Shown in pieces: positions 24,961 through 49,400 of a DNA stretch of 64,000 bases. The notes below the pieces were generated by a model. That model did no database searches. It worked only from the letters and a program-made list of their open reading frames with translations, and was not told where the DNA came from. The stretch is from Membranipora membranacea (taxonomy: Eukaryota; Bryozoa; Gymnolaemata; Cheilostomatida; Membraniporidae), in assembly GCA_914767715.1 (NCBI GenBank), contig OU612065.1, positions 60,001 through 124,000 on the forward strand, read 5' to 3'. The position numbers were made by a program, and so were the translations under genes. How positions within the stretch are numbered: position 1 is the first letter of the stretch; each line of letters starts with the position of its first letter.

Positions 24961-26050
24961 CAGTAACATGCTCAAAGTTTAGATAGATGCATGAGCAAAG
25001 GAAATGATGATGTATGTAATACACTACTCTTTGGTCCTTGGTACACGGCAAGCAAGGGCAGAGATTATACAAAGGAATAACTCCTTAGTGGTTAATAAAT
25101 AAGTGATGTGCTGAGTTTTTGAACAGTGTATTGGAGGGTGCTAGAAAGTCAAAGCTCTTGGTAGTTCCATCCAATCGACCATTCAAAAATTTCCCACTAC
25201 ATTATTTTCTTCCACAAAGCCTAAACATATACACAGCAAAGTACCATGCGACATCGTACAAACATCGTATAAAAAATATGTTAAAGCATCTAAAACTAGT
25301 CGCTGTAACAATTCTCAGCAAATCAGTTTTTTCCCCTTTCAATAGGAGGTAAGAAATCACAGTATTTCCTGTTTCTGGCTTATATTCAGTAATATGATTG
25401 GCTATTGCAAAAAGCATGATTGTAAAGATATATTTATGCTGAGCTACCATTCACTCAATAGCCCAGTAATCTGGTAATAGTCCACTTACCACATATGCAG
25501 GTATTATTAAAATCAGTTACCCTGTGTGATGTGAAGGGATAACTCACAAACCAAGGAATGAACTCCTTGCACAAACCAATGGGAGTTCATTACACAAACC
25601 CAATATTAACTGATCTAAGGTTTAAAAGGTCGACACAGCTCATGGATGACCTCCATGATATGCCTAGCCTTATCATGCGGCCACGATTGCGACGTTTGAG
25701 AAAACATATTAAGTGGCCGTACAATGAACACCCTCTCTAGTCTCTACTCAGGTAGGGGGGATTTCATGGGCCTGGGCCGCATGACAAGGCTAGCATATGC
25801 CTGCTCATAAGTATGCACTGGCAGAAAACAAATACACCAATATCTGCACTATAAAATCGGGGATCTTTGAATTATGCAGATAAGTTCTTCGCTATGACTT
25901 CCAGCCTCAGGAGGGTTAAATATATATATATATAAATTAAACTGTCATATCAAAACTCAGTTCCTCATCAGTGATGCTGTCATAAGGAAGGTGTTTTCTT
26001 GGCCAAGACAATGCCAGGTTACAGGGGTTATCCAAGGTATAGCAGATTCA
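24961..26050. other. Intergenic, nothing recognised
   Basis: No gene or repeat family recognised. There is a short imperfect inverted repeat at about 25660-25800 around ATGCGGCC and a (TA)n run near 25918-25936. Confidence 0.4.
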
Positions 26051-26058
26051 GATGTCTT

Positions 26059-26334
26059 CTACGGCAGGGCATATATAAGGGTTTGCTTGACATCCTGCTG
26101 TGTCACAAATGTTAAAGCACATTGTCCAATACTTGATATTACTTGGTAAGGAGATATATAGTGTGTTTTTATCATACATTCTGTAGAAATTCCCTGATGC
26201 AGATTTTGGTAGTTTGTTCTTTGGATACTGATCTCAAGTGCATGCGTCTCCTGTGTGTGAGTAATTTCATCAATCTCTCCATTAAAAATTTTAGATGTCT
26301 GTTTCCTATTTGTATGTAAAGTTTCATACCAAGA
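26059..26334 (-). other. Open frame of 91 codons, uncertain
   Basis: A stop-free minus-strand frame lies between TGA and TAG, 3' of the TUFM stop. It includes EISIQRTNYQNLHQ and VTQQDVKQTLIYALP and has no early ATG. Unrecognised. It may be TUFM 3' UTR, a decayed gene or chance. Confidence 0.15.
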
Positions 26335-26701
26335 TCACCTTGTAAGTAATATCTGATCTGCTCAGGTCTGGTGTTATGATGTTATGATTGTTTATTTCAC
26401 AGATAATCATAGCCTGTAGTAGAATCCTTACATACTTATGTCATTCCCTAACATAGCACTCTTACTGACATATCACATAGTACAATGTGATCACTATCTA
26501 ACTCACACATATCTTTGTACAAAAAAATTGGAAATCTGAGTTTTTAACTGTTGAAACTGTTAGATAATCATTATATCTGTATAATAGCTGTTAGTTAGCT
26601 GTACAACATCCAGCATACATTACAGATCACATCCTCAGCTTTAAGTTACCCTCACTGATATAAAAGCTAGTTGTATTGATTTAACAAAGCTGCTGGTAAT
26701 G

Positions 26702-37373
<10,672 letters not shown>

Positions 37374-37503
37374 CTATGGCATGCAAAAGAGAGAGGAAAA
37401 TACATTGTCGGTGAAACTTGATCAAGATGAAATGGAGGGATTTAAACTGAAATTTTGATTAAAGTATGACGAGTATGTAATACTTACAAGAGTGCTGTTA
37501 TTC

Positions 37504-39890
37504 CTAGGTAATTTGTTGAGGAGATATAAATTTCAACCATGTTTCTCAAAAGTTCAGAAATTGAAATAAGCCAAGAGAAATGGTAGGCATGTTTTGAAAT
37601 ACTTATTAGCCACAAGCAGTGAAAAAATTAATCAACAGAGGGTTCTAAAAGTTATCTGTTGTTAAAACGATAAAATATCACATATCACTCGTGATTGTAC
37701 TGATCCGCTGCAACCGGGTGTGGGTTGAGTACTGAACGGAGTTTTTATATGAAAATACAACACTGGAGTTGAATAGTTCTGAACATTGGCCAAACGGATG
37801 GCAGAAAACCTCACAAATGAAATTTCATTGTTCATTACTAATTTTTCCAACCTTTTTCTGTAAATATTTTGGCCATGATATTACAACAGAAGGACTTACG
37901 TAATATTGTCGGGCAGCTAGGACTGCAGTTGTTATGCAATATTTCGATACTTGTGTAGTGTTGTGTAGTGTTGGAAATCGCCCCCTTTTTCATCAATAGC
38001 ACCCGATGAGGTTTCAAAACCCTGTACTGTCCCAGCGCAAAATGCTACCACTTCTAAATATTTCTGATTAATAATTATTTCGACATACGTTAAAAATTAA
38101 TAAATTTTTTTGTACATTAGTAGATAACTGAGTCCATTAACAGTCCATTACAGCTCTCTTAAAGTGGCAGACAACAACAAAATTTATATTTTGATATTTG
38201 ATGCGTAATGATATACTTCTTCTAAATTTGGATGCTATAAATAAATGTTAAATTTGAAAATTTTAATTATTTCCATTACAAACTCTCTTCCACCATTTTG
38301 TTTCAGTAACACAAATACCAGTACTCTCCAAATAAATACATAATTGGGAAAAAAAAAGATGTATGAAAAGTTTTTTTATCTAGAAGCGAAGGAGTTATCT
38401 TTTGTTTTGTCAATCTTAATATATAAACAGTCATCCCAGTTACAAAATCATCTACAAAAGCAATATTATTGCTTTCAATAACAAAAATTTAGCATTTTCA
38501 TTGAGAGTAATAGCTTGTCAACTTAATTCAGTTTATTGCAGCCATGGGGTGGAGGGGCTACTGACTGCCCTGCGGTGCAGATCCAAAGCGTTACCTTGGA
38601 CTTCTATTGTTGAGTATGTTGCCTACAGGTGAAGGTTAATTGCATCTTGATACATATTTAATAGTGCCAGTGTTGTATTCTACTTTCAGTAGATTCAAGT
38701 GGTAGCACATTGTCCTGGCACAGGACTAGATTTTGATACCTCACAGGTGCCATTGATGTAAAAGGGGGACAATTTCTAGCACTACATATAATTTACCAAC
38801 AATTACTATGACTTTTTTCAGTGTCAAAAAATTGCATAACTACTGCAGAACTAGCTGTCAGACTATATATTACTTTGGTCCTACTGTTATCTCATAGAAA
38901 TGGAGAATTTAATGAGCACAACTTTACCCGACTTGCAGCGGAAGCTTACCAATATGAGAGAAACTTACCAATATGAACTTCTGTATAATTACTGCCTTTT
39001 GTATACACCCTGAGGAATAAAAAGCATTCAGTTACTCGACACTGGTGGGGCAATCACCTACTATCAATTAATCGGAACAAAACAATAAAAAAAAAATTCC
39101 TCATTATCATATGCTATTTTGAACAATAAATCTTGAAAATCCTGATTATGCCATATGACTACAATTGATAGTTGACTTATGATTTTTCCTTGTGTATAAT
39201 ACTGGGTGGGGTCTGTCAATTAAACTGAGCGATGTAGGCCTATTACTAAAGGAAATCCTAACTATCATATCATATCACTAAATAATATCTTTCACTTGGT
39301 CTTTCAATTAGACAAATTAGTTCAGAATTTTATTGTACCGTATATGGTTCCATCGAGTGAGCGATTTGTGAGCGAGATTTCAGATAGATCAGATAGCGAT
39401 TTTGGTTGTTTTTAATTAAAGACCCGCCCGACTGATTGTAGGTAAAAACGCGGCATCTTAAATGATTTTACAGTAGCCTGTCTTGACAAGCTATGTTGGT
39501 TTGGTTTCAGGGTCCAACGATCTCCACTCAACAAAGCTTTTCAAGATATGCTTAACCTAATTTATCCATGTTACATGCAGATGCATCCTGTTAGTTACAG
39601 TTTGTAATGGGAATGACATGAAGTCGTTTAATACTGTTGTTATAACTTACAACAACTGAACAATGCATAGTTACCAAGCCCCAGGGGCTAGAGTGAGGGC
39701 CAGAGTGAGGGGAGATAAGACACCCAAACGGCCTCTTTCTATATTCATTAGGCCTACTGAACTCTACTCATTGTGATTGTTTTGGAGTAGACCGAAGACA
39801 TGCAGCAATAGACACTCTCAGGCTCAGAGGGATTTCATTGCATGCAGTACCATGCCCACTTTCTGATATTATAATATATAATTAATCAGA
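37504..39890. other. Intergenic or TUFM first intron, nothing recognised
   Basis: No coding or repeat feature recognised. If the exon at 40999-41035 is real, this is intron. Confidence 0.35.
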
Positions 39891-39892
39891 TT

Positions 39893-40707
39893 CATAGGAC
39901 TGCCGCAGTTCCTGATTTTGGGCTTGGTGTGGGTGGGAAGGATGGAAGCTCTTTTTACCTTGCAGTTTGAAATCAACTCTCAACATAAACTTTGAACTGC
40001 TAAAGTTGGATCAGTTATCATACCCGAAACACTCTCTGATTGGTTGGAACATATTGTTGTGATGTTGCTTTGAAATGTGTCAATATCATAGGACTGCCGC
40101 AGTTCCTGATTTTGGGCTTGGTGCGAGTGGGGGGTGGGAAGGATGGAAGCTCTATTTGCTTTGCAATTCTGAGTTTTTAAGTAAACATGATTTTTAACTA
40201 TTCAAGTTTTTCACAATTCCCATACTACAAACTATTACCAGTAGGGGATAAGAGAAGATAACTCAAATGTGTGCGGAATAGGCGATATAGTTGTCTTCTC
40301 TTCTCCCCTACCGGTTATAGTTTGTAGTATGGGAATTGTGAAAAACTTGAATAGTTAAAAATCATGTTTACTTAAAAACTCAGAATTGCAAAGCAAATAG
40401 AGCTTCCATCCTTCCCACCCCCCACCCACACCAAGCCCAAAATCAGGAACTGCGGCAGTCCTATGGTCAATATGACCAAACCAATCAGAAAGTGTTTCGG
40501 GCATGACAAATGATCCAACTTTGACAGTTGAAAGTTATGTTCACCCCAAACAGTCAACTGCAAAGCACATAGAGCTTCCATCCTTCCCAACCCCACAATC
40601 AGGAACTACGGCAGTCCTATGTTCCATCCTGCCCACCCCCACCCACACCAAGGAGAATTCTCCCTGCCCACACCAAGCCCAAAATCAGGAACTGCGGCAG
40701 TCCTATG
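39893..40707. mobile_element. Nested palindromic MITE
   Basis: The outer end CATAGGACTGCCGCAGTTCC at 39893 and its complement ending 40707 enclose a second pair at about 40088 and 40466, centred near 40278. Flanks share TAATTAAT (about 39880 and 40708). No gene. Confidence 0.8.
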
Positions 40708-40998
40708 TAATTAATGACTGATTCAAGACAATGTCGTCTAACATAGATAGTAGTTACTCATCATCATTGTACGATTCAATCATTTCTTTCCTAACTTTTT
40801 TTTTCTCTACCAATCCATATTATTTATTTGTTTAAAGAGGTTTTCTAGAGAGTGTTCATAATCATGCTACTATAATTATGAAAGTGGTCTATTATTACAA
40901 TAAGTTACTATATTTTCCTGGACTTGCAATGATCAGGTTATGCAGCAGCTAGTCTTGAACACTTGGGGTCAATCAGTGTGGGTAAATTTTGAACTTAC

Positions 40999-41035
40999 CG
41001 GTGCAAGAAGAAAATGTTCTCGTGAGGGCAGCCAT
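40999..41035 (-). CDS. Possible alternative first coding exon of TUFM
   Basis: ATG at 41035 gives MAALTRTFSSCT, then a consensus GTAAGT donor. The composition suits a mitochondrial presequence. It is phase 1, which does not fit the CAG acceptor at 37284; a 16-nt exon at 37503-37488 plus an acceptor before 37266 would restore frame. Tentative. Confidence 0.3.
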
Positions 41036-41689
41036 GCTTGTTGTTGGCTCGTACGCATAGCTTGGCTTCCCTAAAATATTACTCACTGAAGAGATCCTAA
41101 TTCAACATTGTTTAAAATGTTGAAGAACACAGTCTGAGAAAATGGAGCGATTCAATAGCCTGACTACTTAGTTATATAAAAGCAAAGTTGTCCCTCCTCG
41201 CATAAAAACAACACAACTCCTATCTTGCCACATAACAATAACATGAAAAATCAAATTTTTTTCTTTTATGACTGTAAGAGAGAGGGTTCACTGAATCAAT
41301 AGCCAGGTTAGGGTTGTTGTAGATATATTACATCACCATTTAGAATATGAGTGCAAAGCTTTTCCGCTACATATATGGTATGCGGGAACAGGTGGAATTC
41401 TCCCTGGTGGGCAGTACCCTGTCCAGGCAAGGGGATCGAAGCATGTCAAGAAGTTCTGATATGCTGTCATAAATGTTGTCACTAAACCAGTTTTTGTTTA
41501 CGAGCACTGTGAGTGTGAGGTATGAGAGCAAGGCTTGTATTGAGCTGCTGAAAAAATGAATTGTTCCTGTACAGTATGAGTATGAGTGTATTACATTCAT
41601 AATTATCTTTTGAAGTGGGAAGCATCGATGATAGTACTTGAATGTTTACAGCATTTAAAATGCGACTAAAATTGGTATCCAGATCTATA

Positions 41690-42350
41690 GTTATTCATAT
41701 AAAATGTGAAAAACTGCTTTTCCTCTTTTCTGTCCTGACTTTCTTAGGTCTAAAAACAGTATAGCATCTAGAGGATCTAGAGGAATTGTTAAAAATGATT
41801 CTATCATGTAGCGGATGTGCACATCAGCTGTTGGCAACCTTGCTAAAATGCGTTGTAGATTGAAGTATACTAAAATCATCAAGTGCAATCAAATACAGCA
41901 TATTCAGCCTATCACAATTTGGTACATGAGGGATAATAATTCGGGTGGCAGTGTCTTGAACCAAGGGTCTCTGTACCTCCCTGCTTGAACATGCTCAAGC
42001 TTCGATATGGTAGTGTCTGATAAAAATTAATAAAATACCGGTGCACCATAGCAGAGAGCTGTTCTAATGCTAGCACAGTATAAATCACAATAGCCAGTAG
42101 AGGGCGACCCAATTTTTCTCATTAAAATTAACTTAGAATTGCAGCTTTTGATTATAGTATTACCATTTGGAATTAAAGTCAGGTGGTCATCAATGTAGAT
42201 GCCTAAAAACTTCATCAACTTCCACTTGGGAGCGATTTATGCTGCTATTCTCAAAAGATACTGGATTTCAGTGCTCTTGTAAATAATTCAAATAAAAATT
42301 CATAATAACTGTCTTGTCAGCATTTAAGAGCATGTGATTGTTTGCTAACC
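41690..42350 (-). pseudogene. LINE remnant, RT thumb to C-terminus
   Basis: Minus-strand frames give LLNADKTVIMNF, VMKFLGIYIDDHLTLIP, LILMRKIG and IRTALCYGAPVFY, the conserved thumb segment of CR1/RTE-like non-LTR elements. Several frameshifts and stops. Confidence 0.75.
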
Positions 42351-43363
42351 ATAGCCCAATATACTCCAACAACTTTGGCTAATTGGTCGAATTTTGGGCA
42401 ATTTTGGTCTTGCCTGGATAATAAACATGGTACTTGATTGTCCATTTTGTCCAGTACAATTGTATTTAAACATATAAATAGTATTTATAAAATTTATAAA
42501 ATAAGAGTCAACAGCAGTGTAAAACAATTACTATAAAACTTATTAAGATTATCATTCGTCAATTAAAAAAACAGCTAAATAGTGGAGATTCTCTGTTAAA
42601 TCGTATTGAATATCAGCTACCAGATTACCAGTCAGATGTCATAGTCCTATTTCGGCGACAGACAGAATTCTCATATACTTCTTTCTGGTTTCACATATAG
42701 TTGTTCAATTTTGTGTACATTTGAGAATCGGGTAGTATTTATAGTTATTTATCTTTGTTCATGGTATAGACTATAGAGTATACAATACTCAGATCAGATA
42801 CCATCATACTATACTTATTATCACTGTTTATAGCCTACTTATTATGTAGTGAGACTCTTTAGATCATCAGACAAAGTGATGAATGAACCCTACAGCTGGA
42901 CGAGTAGCCTGCTGTCCGTCAATACTCTGAGATGATTACTTACAAATTGATTGGTTAAAATTTTAGTGTGTACATAGTTTAAAAGATCAATACCATTGCA
43001 CTTGTATATTAGCTGTTAGTTTGACAGTAACAGTAACACATGCACACCAGTCAGCCTTACAAATGTTTGTAGAATCTTTCCAAGTAGGCAGATCAATCCA
43101 CTTCATTTATCTCCACGATATTAGTCATCACGGCACGAGCTAGCAGCAGCTGCACTTTACAGTAAAACTTGTAATAAACCGGATAACTTCTATCTAGCCA
43201 TCAGTCAAACTTCTCATCCTCTTCATAATAGTCCAACACACAGGTTCGTTCACTCTACTGAAACATCGGTCATCTCAAAGACAATGTATACACAGAATTT
43301 TTTTTCAAACACTGATATATTCAATGAAAACCTGTATAATGATGATTTTTGATGGTTTTACAG
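42351..43363. other. Intergenic, MPP gene 5' region
   Basis: No feature recognised. An acceptor-like TTTTACAG ends at 43363, so a 5' UTR intron and an upstream non-coding exon for the MPP gene are likely in here. Confidence 0.4.
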
Positions 43364-43402
43364 ATATTATAGAGTAAGGCAGTGCTTCCCTACGTGACAG
43401 CT

Positions 43403-46400
43403 ATGGATATAACAGCACAGTACAGTGATGAGGGAAATGATACATCATTTATATCTCACTACTGTCATGAGACAACAGCTGATATAGATATGATAGTAAC
43501 ATCTATAAAACAAGCCGGACATATACCAAGTATCCATCACTCTTATGAGCTTGCCGGCCATGTAAGTATTATCACTAAACTTACAGCACTGTAGTAATAT
43601 CGCTAACTTACAGCACTGTAGTAATATCGCTAACTTACAGCGCTGTAGTAAAATCGCTAACTTACAGCGCTGTAGTAATATCGCTAACTTACAGCGCTGT
43701 AGTATTATCGCTAACATACAGCTCTGTAGTAATATCGCTAACTTACAGCGCTGTAGTGATAGCGCTAACTTACAGCGCTGTAGTAATATCGCTAACTTAC
43801 AGCGCTGTAGTAATATCGCTAACTTACAGCGCTGTAGTAATATCGCTAACTTACAGCGCTGTAGTAATATCGCTAACTTACAGCGCTGTAGTAATATCGC
43901 TAACTTACAGCGCTGTAGTAATATCGCTATCTTACAGCGCTGTAGTATTATCGATAACATACAGCTCTGTAGTAATATCGCTAACTTACAGCGCTGTAGT
44001 GATAGCGCTAACTTACAGCGCTGTAGTAATATCGCTAACTTACAGCGCTGTAGTAATATCGCTAACTTACAGCGCTGTAGTAATATCGCTAACTTCCAGC
44101 GCTGTATTAAAATTGCTAACTTACAGCGCTGTAGTAAAATCGCTAACTTCCAGCGCTGTAGTAATATCGCTAACTTACAGCGCTGTAGTAATATCACTAA
44201 CACACAGCTCTGTAGTAATACCGCTAACTTACAGCGCTGTAGTGATATCGCTAACTTACAGCGCTGTAGTAATATCGCTAACTTACAGCGCTGTAGTAAT
44301 ATCGCTAACTTACAGCGCTGTAGTAATATCGCTAACTTCCAGCGCTGTATTAAAATTGCTAACTTATAGCGCTGTAGTAAAATCGCTAACTTCCAGCGCT
44401 GTAGTAATATCGCTAACTTACAGCGCTGTAGTGATAGCGCTAACTTACAGCGCTGTAGTAATATCGCTAACATACAGCTCTGTAGTAATATCGCTAACTT
44501 ACAGCGCTGTAGTAAAATCGCTAACTTACAGCGCTGTAGTAATATCGCTAACATACAGCTCTGTAGTAATATCGCTATCTTACAGCGCTGTAGTAATATC
44601 GCTAACTTACAGCTCTGTAGTAATATCGCTAACTTCCAGCGCTGTATTAAAATTGCTAACTTACAGCGCTGTAGTGAAATCAGAGACTATAGATATAGAG
44701 ACCTTCCACTTGTCATGATAACGTATATAACCAATGCGAACACATTGAAAATTAGGCTCCGCCCCTTTCTGGTGGTAATCGCTTGGAGGTAAGCGTACCC
44801 AGTGCTATGAATCTACTATCAAAAATTGACAAGGTGAATGATTTAGTTGTTTATTTTATAAGTACATTCACACAAAACTCTCAATAATATCAACTGGGAC
44901 AAATGAAATCTAAGATGTGACTTTTATATAAAATATAGGCATCAAGGAAACAAAATACTTGGTGGATGATAAAACTTTTTGGTAATGTAGCCCCCATATG
45001 TATAGAAAATTGAATATTCAACGTGAAAATAGTTGAATGTGAACAAGCACTGATGTTATATTCTCCAGTACCGGTGGCTGAATTGAATTCATCAGTTAGG
45101 CCAGCACAGAAACTTTCTATAGCATAGGTCTGAGAAAAGTATCATCCTCAAAAAGTTTTCCCGTTTAAAGTCAGCATATTGCTGATTGTTGCCTGAAGAT
45201 ATGTGCTTTGAACTGCTCTGAATCTGTCTATGAAGCCCAAACAAGTTTTCAAGGCGATTTTTAAAAAAAGCTTTTCATAGCCCCAACCATCCCACAATAA
45301 CTTTGAGGCAGACAGGGAGATCTTCTATCTCTCAATGCAGTAAATTCTTTACATTTGTCAGCATTGAATTGTCAGTATGGATCTGCTGACGATGCACTTT
45401 ACTCTGATGCCATTCTTACTTCAGTTTTGAATGTGTGTGTATGGTTGGTACTAGTCACCATGATTAATTTTTTTTATATTAATCTTAGAGCATATATTAA
45501 CAAACAAAAAGGAGCCCTCTTCCTCTTGTCCTCACACATGAAAACTCTGTCCATGAATCTCATCACAACAGCTAACCTATGTCAGGCCATCATTACATCG
45601 CAGTGGGCAACAATGATGGATTTTACTGCACAGCCCCCTTACTTTCTTACAAAAATACAGGCCTGTATAATAAAAATCTCTGGCTAAGAATGCAACAACA
45701 AGTTGATAGTGACTTTTTTGCTGTCTGATCTGGTTTTGTCATCAAAATTGTGGTTATTTTGCCTCAAATAACTCAGGTGAAAAACCTGAAATTTGATTGA
45801 GAAACCCATTGCTGTCCAAGGCAGCAGCGCTTACTTTACAACCAGAAGTGTGCGTGACCGTCAAATAACGCTGATTGGCTATTCGCATTTTATGCGCAAG
45901 TGGAAGGTCTCTATATCTATAGTCTCTGGTTAAATGTCATGATTGTGAACTTAAAACTTCATATATGTTATGTATATATAATATAAATAGGCGAAGTTGC
46001 AAAGAAATTACATGGTGGTATCTATAGTCTCTGGTAAAATCGCTAACTTACAGCGCTGTAGTAATATCGCTATCTTACAGCGCTGTAGTAATATCGCTAT
46101 CTTACAGCGCTGTAGTAATATCGCTATCTTACAGCGCTGTAGTAAACTCGCTAACTTACAGCGCTGTAGTATTATCGCTATCTTACAGCGCTGTAGTAAT
46201 ATCGCTATCTTACAGCGCTGTAGTAATATCGCTATCTTACAGCGCTGTAGTAATATCGCTATCTTACAGCGCTGTAGTATTATCGCTATCTTACAGCGCT
46301 GTAGTAATATCGCTATCTTACAGCGCTGTAGTAATATCGCTATCTTACAGCGCTGTAGTAATATCGCTATCTTACAGCGCTGTAGTAATATCGCTAACTT

Positions 46401-49400
46401 ACAGCGCTGTAGTATTATCGCTATCTTACAGCGCTGTAGTAATATCGCTATCTTACAGCGCTGTAGTAATATCGCTATCTTACAGCGCTGTAGTAAACTC
46501 GCTAACTTACAGCGGCCATAACTGTACCCCAACTTAAGACACAATCATTTACGGGCAGATTTCAGTTCTGAGTTCCAAGAAGGACTTGCCACTAATCCAT
46601 CCCCAGGCTAGGCTACAATAAGTTATCCACTTTCACCTGTTGGTCCATGCGATACATGAGCACCTATTTGCACCTCATCAGACAAAGAATACAAGATTAC
46701 AGATTACAAGCTCAGATGAATTTAAGAATTTCTGTTTACTTCATAGGCGCTTTCCTCGTCGCTCTAAGACCTTTCACGTCTGTTTAACAAGGCAATCTTG
46801 GATTCTTTCTTTTTACGAATTTTTTCTCTGATGGTGAGGTCACCTTTATTTCTTCTCTTTATACAGTCGGTCTTATTTCAAAGCCTTTCCTCTGTTGATT
46901 AACAGTCTGACAGATCTAACTTAATAAGTAATTTCACTTGTAAACATGATTCATCGGATAGTAACTTTTCATTGGTATTGACTCAGTCAATTAGTTATAT
47001 CCTTGATTATCTGTTACAGTGCCTAAGATGTTAATACATTACAAACAAAGCTAATTAGCAGTATTGATTAGAGAAATACTTTTTGTAATGAGAAGATAAA
47101 CATGTAGGGTAAACATATGTCATTAAAACAAGTTTTTGGACATTTAGACAACTTCAACATGATTACTCTCACTCAAATATACCTCCAATATGCTCACCAG
47201 CTATAGCCGTCTACTCTATTCACACTGCAAAAATTTTACATCCTCGAAACACTGCAAACCGCAATCAGGTTATCTACTGCCTGCTGTATAAATGTCCTGT
47301 TTGTGTAAATTCATAAATAACATTCCATAAATACTCTGAGTCTGATAGTTTCCTCTGAATGATAAAATCAGCATATTCTATGCTGCAGTTTTACAAAAGC
47401 AAATAAAAAATATATTGTATTACATTGTATTACAGTCTATGTTTCTTTTAATTTATCTACAAAGAATCACCTTATAGTCCGGTGGCAGCCCCCTCCTATC
47501 TTGTCACTTCCATTTGTACTTTTGGATGGATAAGGTTTGTCAGTTGTTTCTGGTACAGTTTTTCACGCTGATCGCAATGGTAACAATGTACCTTACACTA
47601 AGTTGCACAATGGGCCGCTAATTGCCAAAAACGCTGCCGGTAAAAGGGAAAGTGATCAAAAAATGATGATATTGTTTCAAAACATCCAAAATCTGAAAGA
47701 GCATGTCATAATTAGTGGATCTACAACTTTGCTATCATAAAAAGCTGAGATTGGGCCAACAACGGTTGCAATACCCCTTTTCTCACCTGTGTATAACTAT
47801 CATTATAGCGAAACTACTTTTTCAATTACGCTGCTGCCTAAAAAAACAGGCTTCGAATGTTCGTATTGATCTGAGTTTCTTATGGTGACTGTGCATTGAC
47901 CCTCCCATTGCATAACACCAGATTTTAATGCTCTGAGTGTGTCGTTTTTCAAATAATGCGTATATTTAGGTTTCCTTTATAGTATCATAAAAATCGTCTC
48001 CATAAGGTTATTTAGCGTGTAAAGCCAAAAGGTAACTCCTTCAGGTATCACCAGAAAGGTGCGTAGTGCTGAAAAAATTTGTTTGGTCATTGATGGAGTC
48101 AATACAAAACAACCATAAAAAAATCAGATCGGTACAAACATTCGAAGTCAGTTTTCGAGGCGTCTGCAAAATTGAAAAAGTAGTGTCGTTTCAATGATAG
48201 TTATATACAGGTGATATAAGGGGGTATTGCAACCGTTGTTGGCCACATCTCGGCTATTTATGATGGCAGACCCATGTAAACTTGTAGATCCACTAATTAT
48301 GACATGCTCTTTCAGATTTTGGACATTTTGAAACTATATCATCATTTTTTCATCACTTTCCCTTTTGTTGGCAGCGTTTTTCACTTTATGACTTTTTATA
48401 AGGTTGGTCATTCACTCAATATTTGAGATATCATGCTGATATTATACCAAAAACTGACCAAGGAATGTATGAATCTGATTGCAGAGTTTGAGTAGCCCAA
48501 CTCATAAGGTGAGCACAAGACAGACCTTTGAAATCTCAAAAAAAACAGCAATTTTGGCCATTTTTGGCAGCGTTTTTGGTAATTTGCTGCCTATTGTGCA
48601 ACTTTGTGTAAGGTACATAATCACCATTGCGAACGCCTCAAAAAACTACCCTAGAACCCACTCTTAGAATTTATCCATCCAATTTCGTAAATGAAGTTGC
48701 ATTTCTAGCCACATTTTTGGTAGGCTGCCACTGGACTATTCTTCTTTACACAATATCTATACATATACATTGATGCATATCATTCATTTAAACAGTTTAT
48801 TTCTTATTTACACATAAATTATGTATGGGACTGTATAATTGCCCTTTCGAATAAATCTACACTAACATGGTCACTAGGGGGTGCAGAAGGACAACTTCAT
48901 AAACCTTGTGAAAAACAAACATTTGCATTGAGGGAAAAGAATTGATTTTACTATACTATCGAAAGACCCAAAAGCCTTTGAATTATAAACTAGTCAGTGA
49001 TGTCCCCAAATCAGTCGATCATTTAGGAGCCTATTTCAAGACTCTATTGCCCTCCCCCCCCCCCTGCCATACCCTATGTTAATACATCTTTGTATGCTTC
49101 ATAATGAATAAGACCGAGGAGTTCTTGATTAAACGCACTGATTTTGGAAGTCACTTCCATTAGCTAGTTTACATGTGTAATATTTAGCTAGTTTACATGT
49201 GTAATATTTAGCTAGTTTACGTGTGTAACACTTAGCTAGTTTACATATTATGTAATAATTTGATTGTAATTTTTTTCTCGCAGATTTATGAGAAATTCAG
49301 GAACAGGTTCTTCTTAGTGGATGAGGCTAAAGAATTACTCTTCATTCTATCTCAACCAAATATCAGGGTCAGTTTACTGTACAGTTAACCTTCACTTAAC

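Noticed and set aside
43445-44718. Open frames in the 27-bp array
   Set aside because: The unit is 9 codons and stop-free; it lies in an intron and is a repeat artefact.
45355-45687. 110-codon ORF
   Set aside because: No recognisable domain; inside a non-autonomous transposon.
47537-48667. Small ORFs in the foldback element
   Set aside because: They are inverted-repeat halves of a non-coding MITE.
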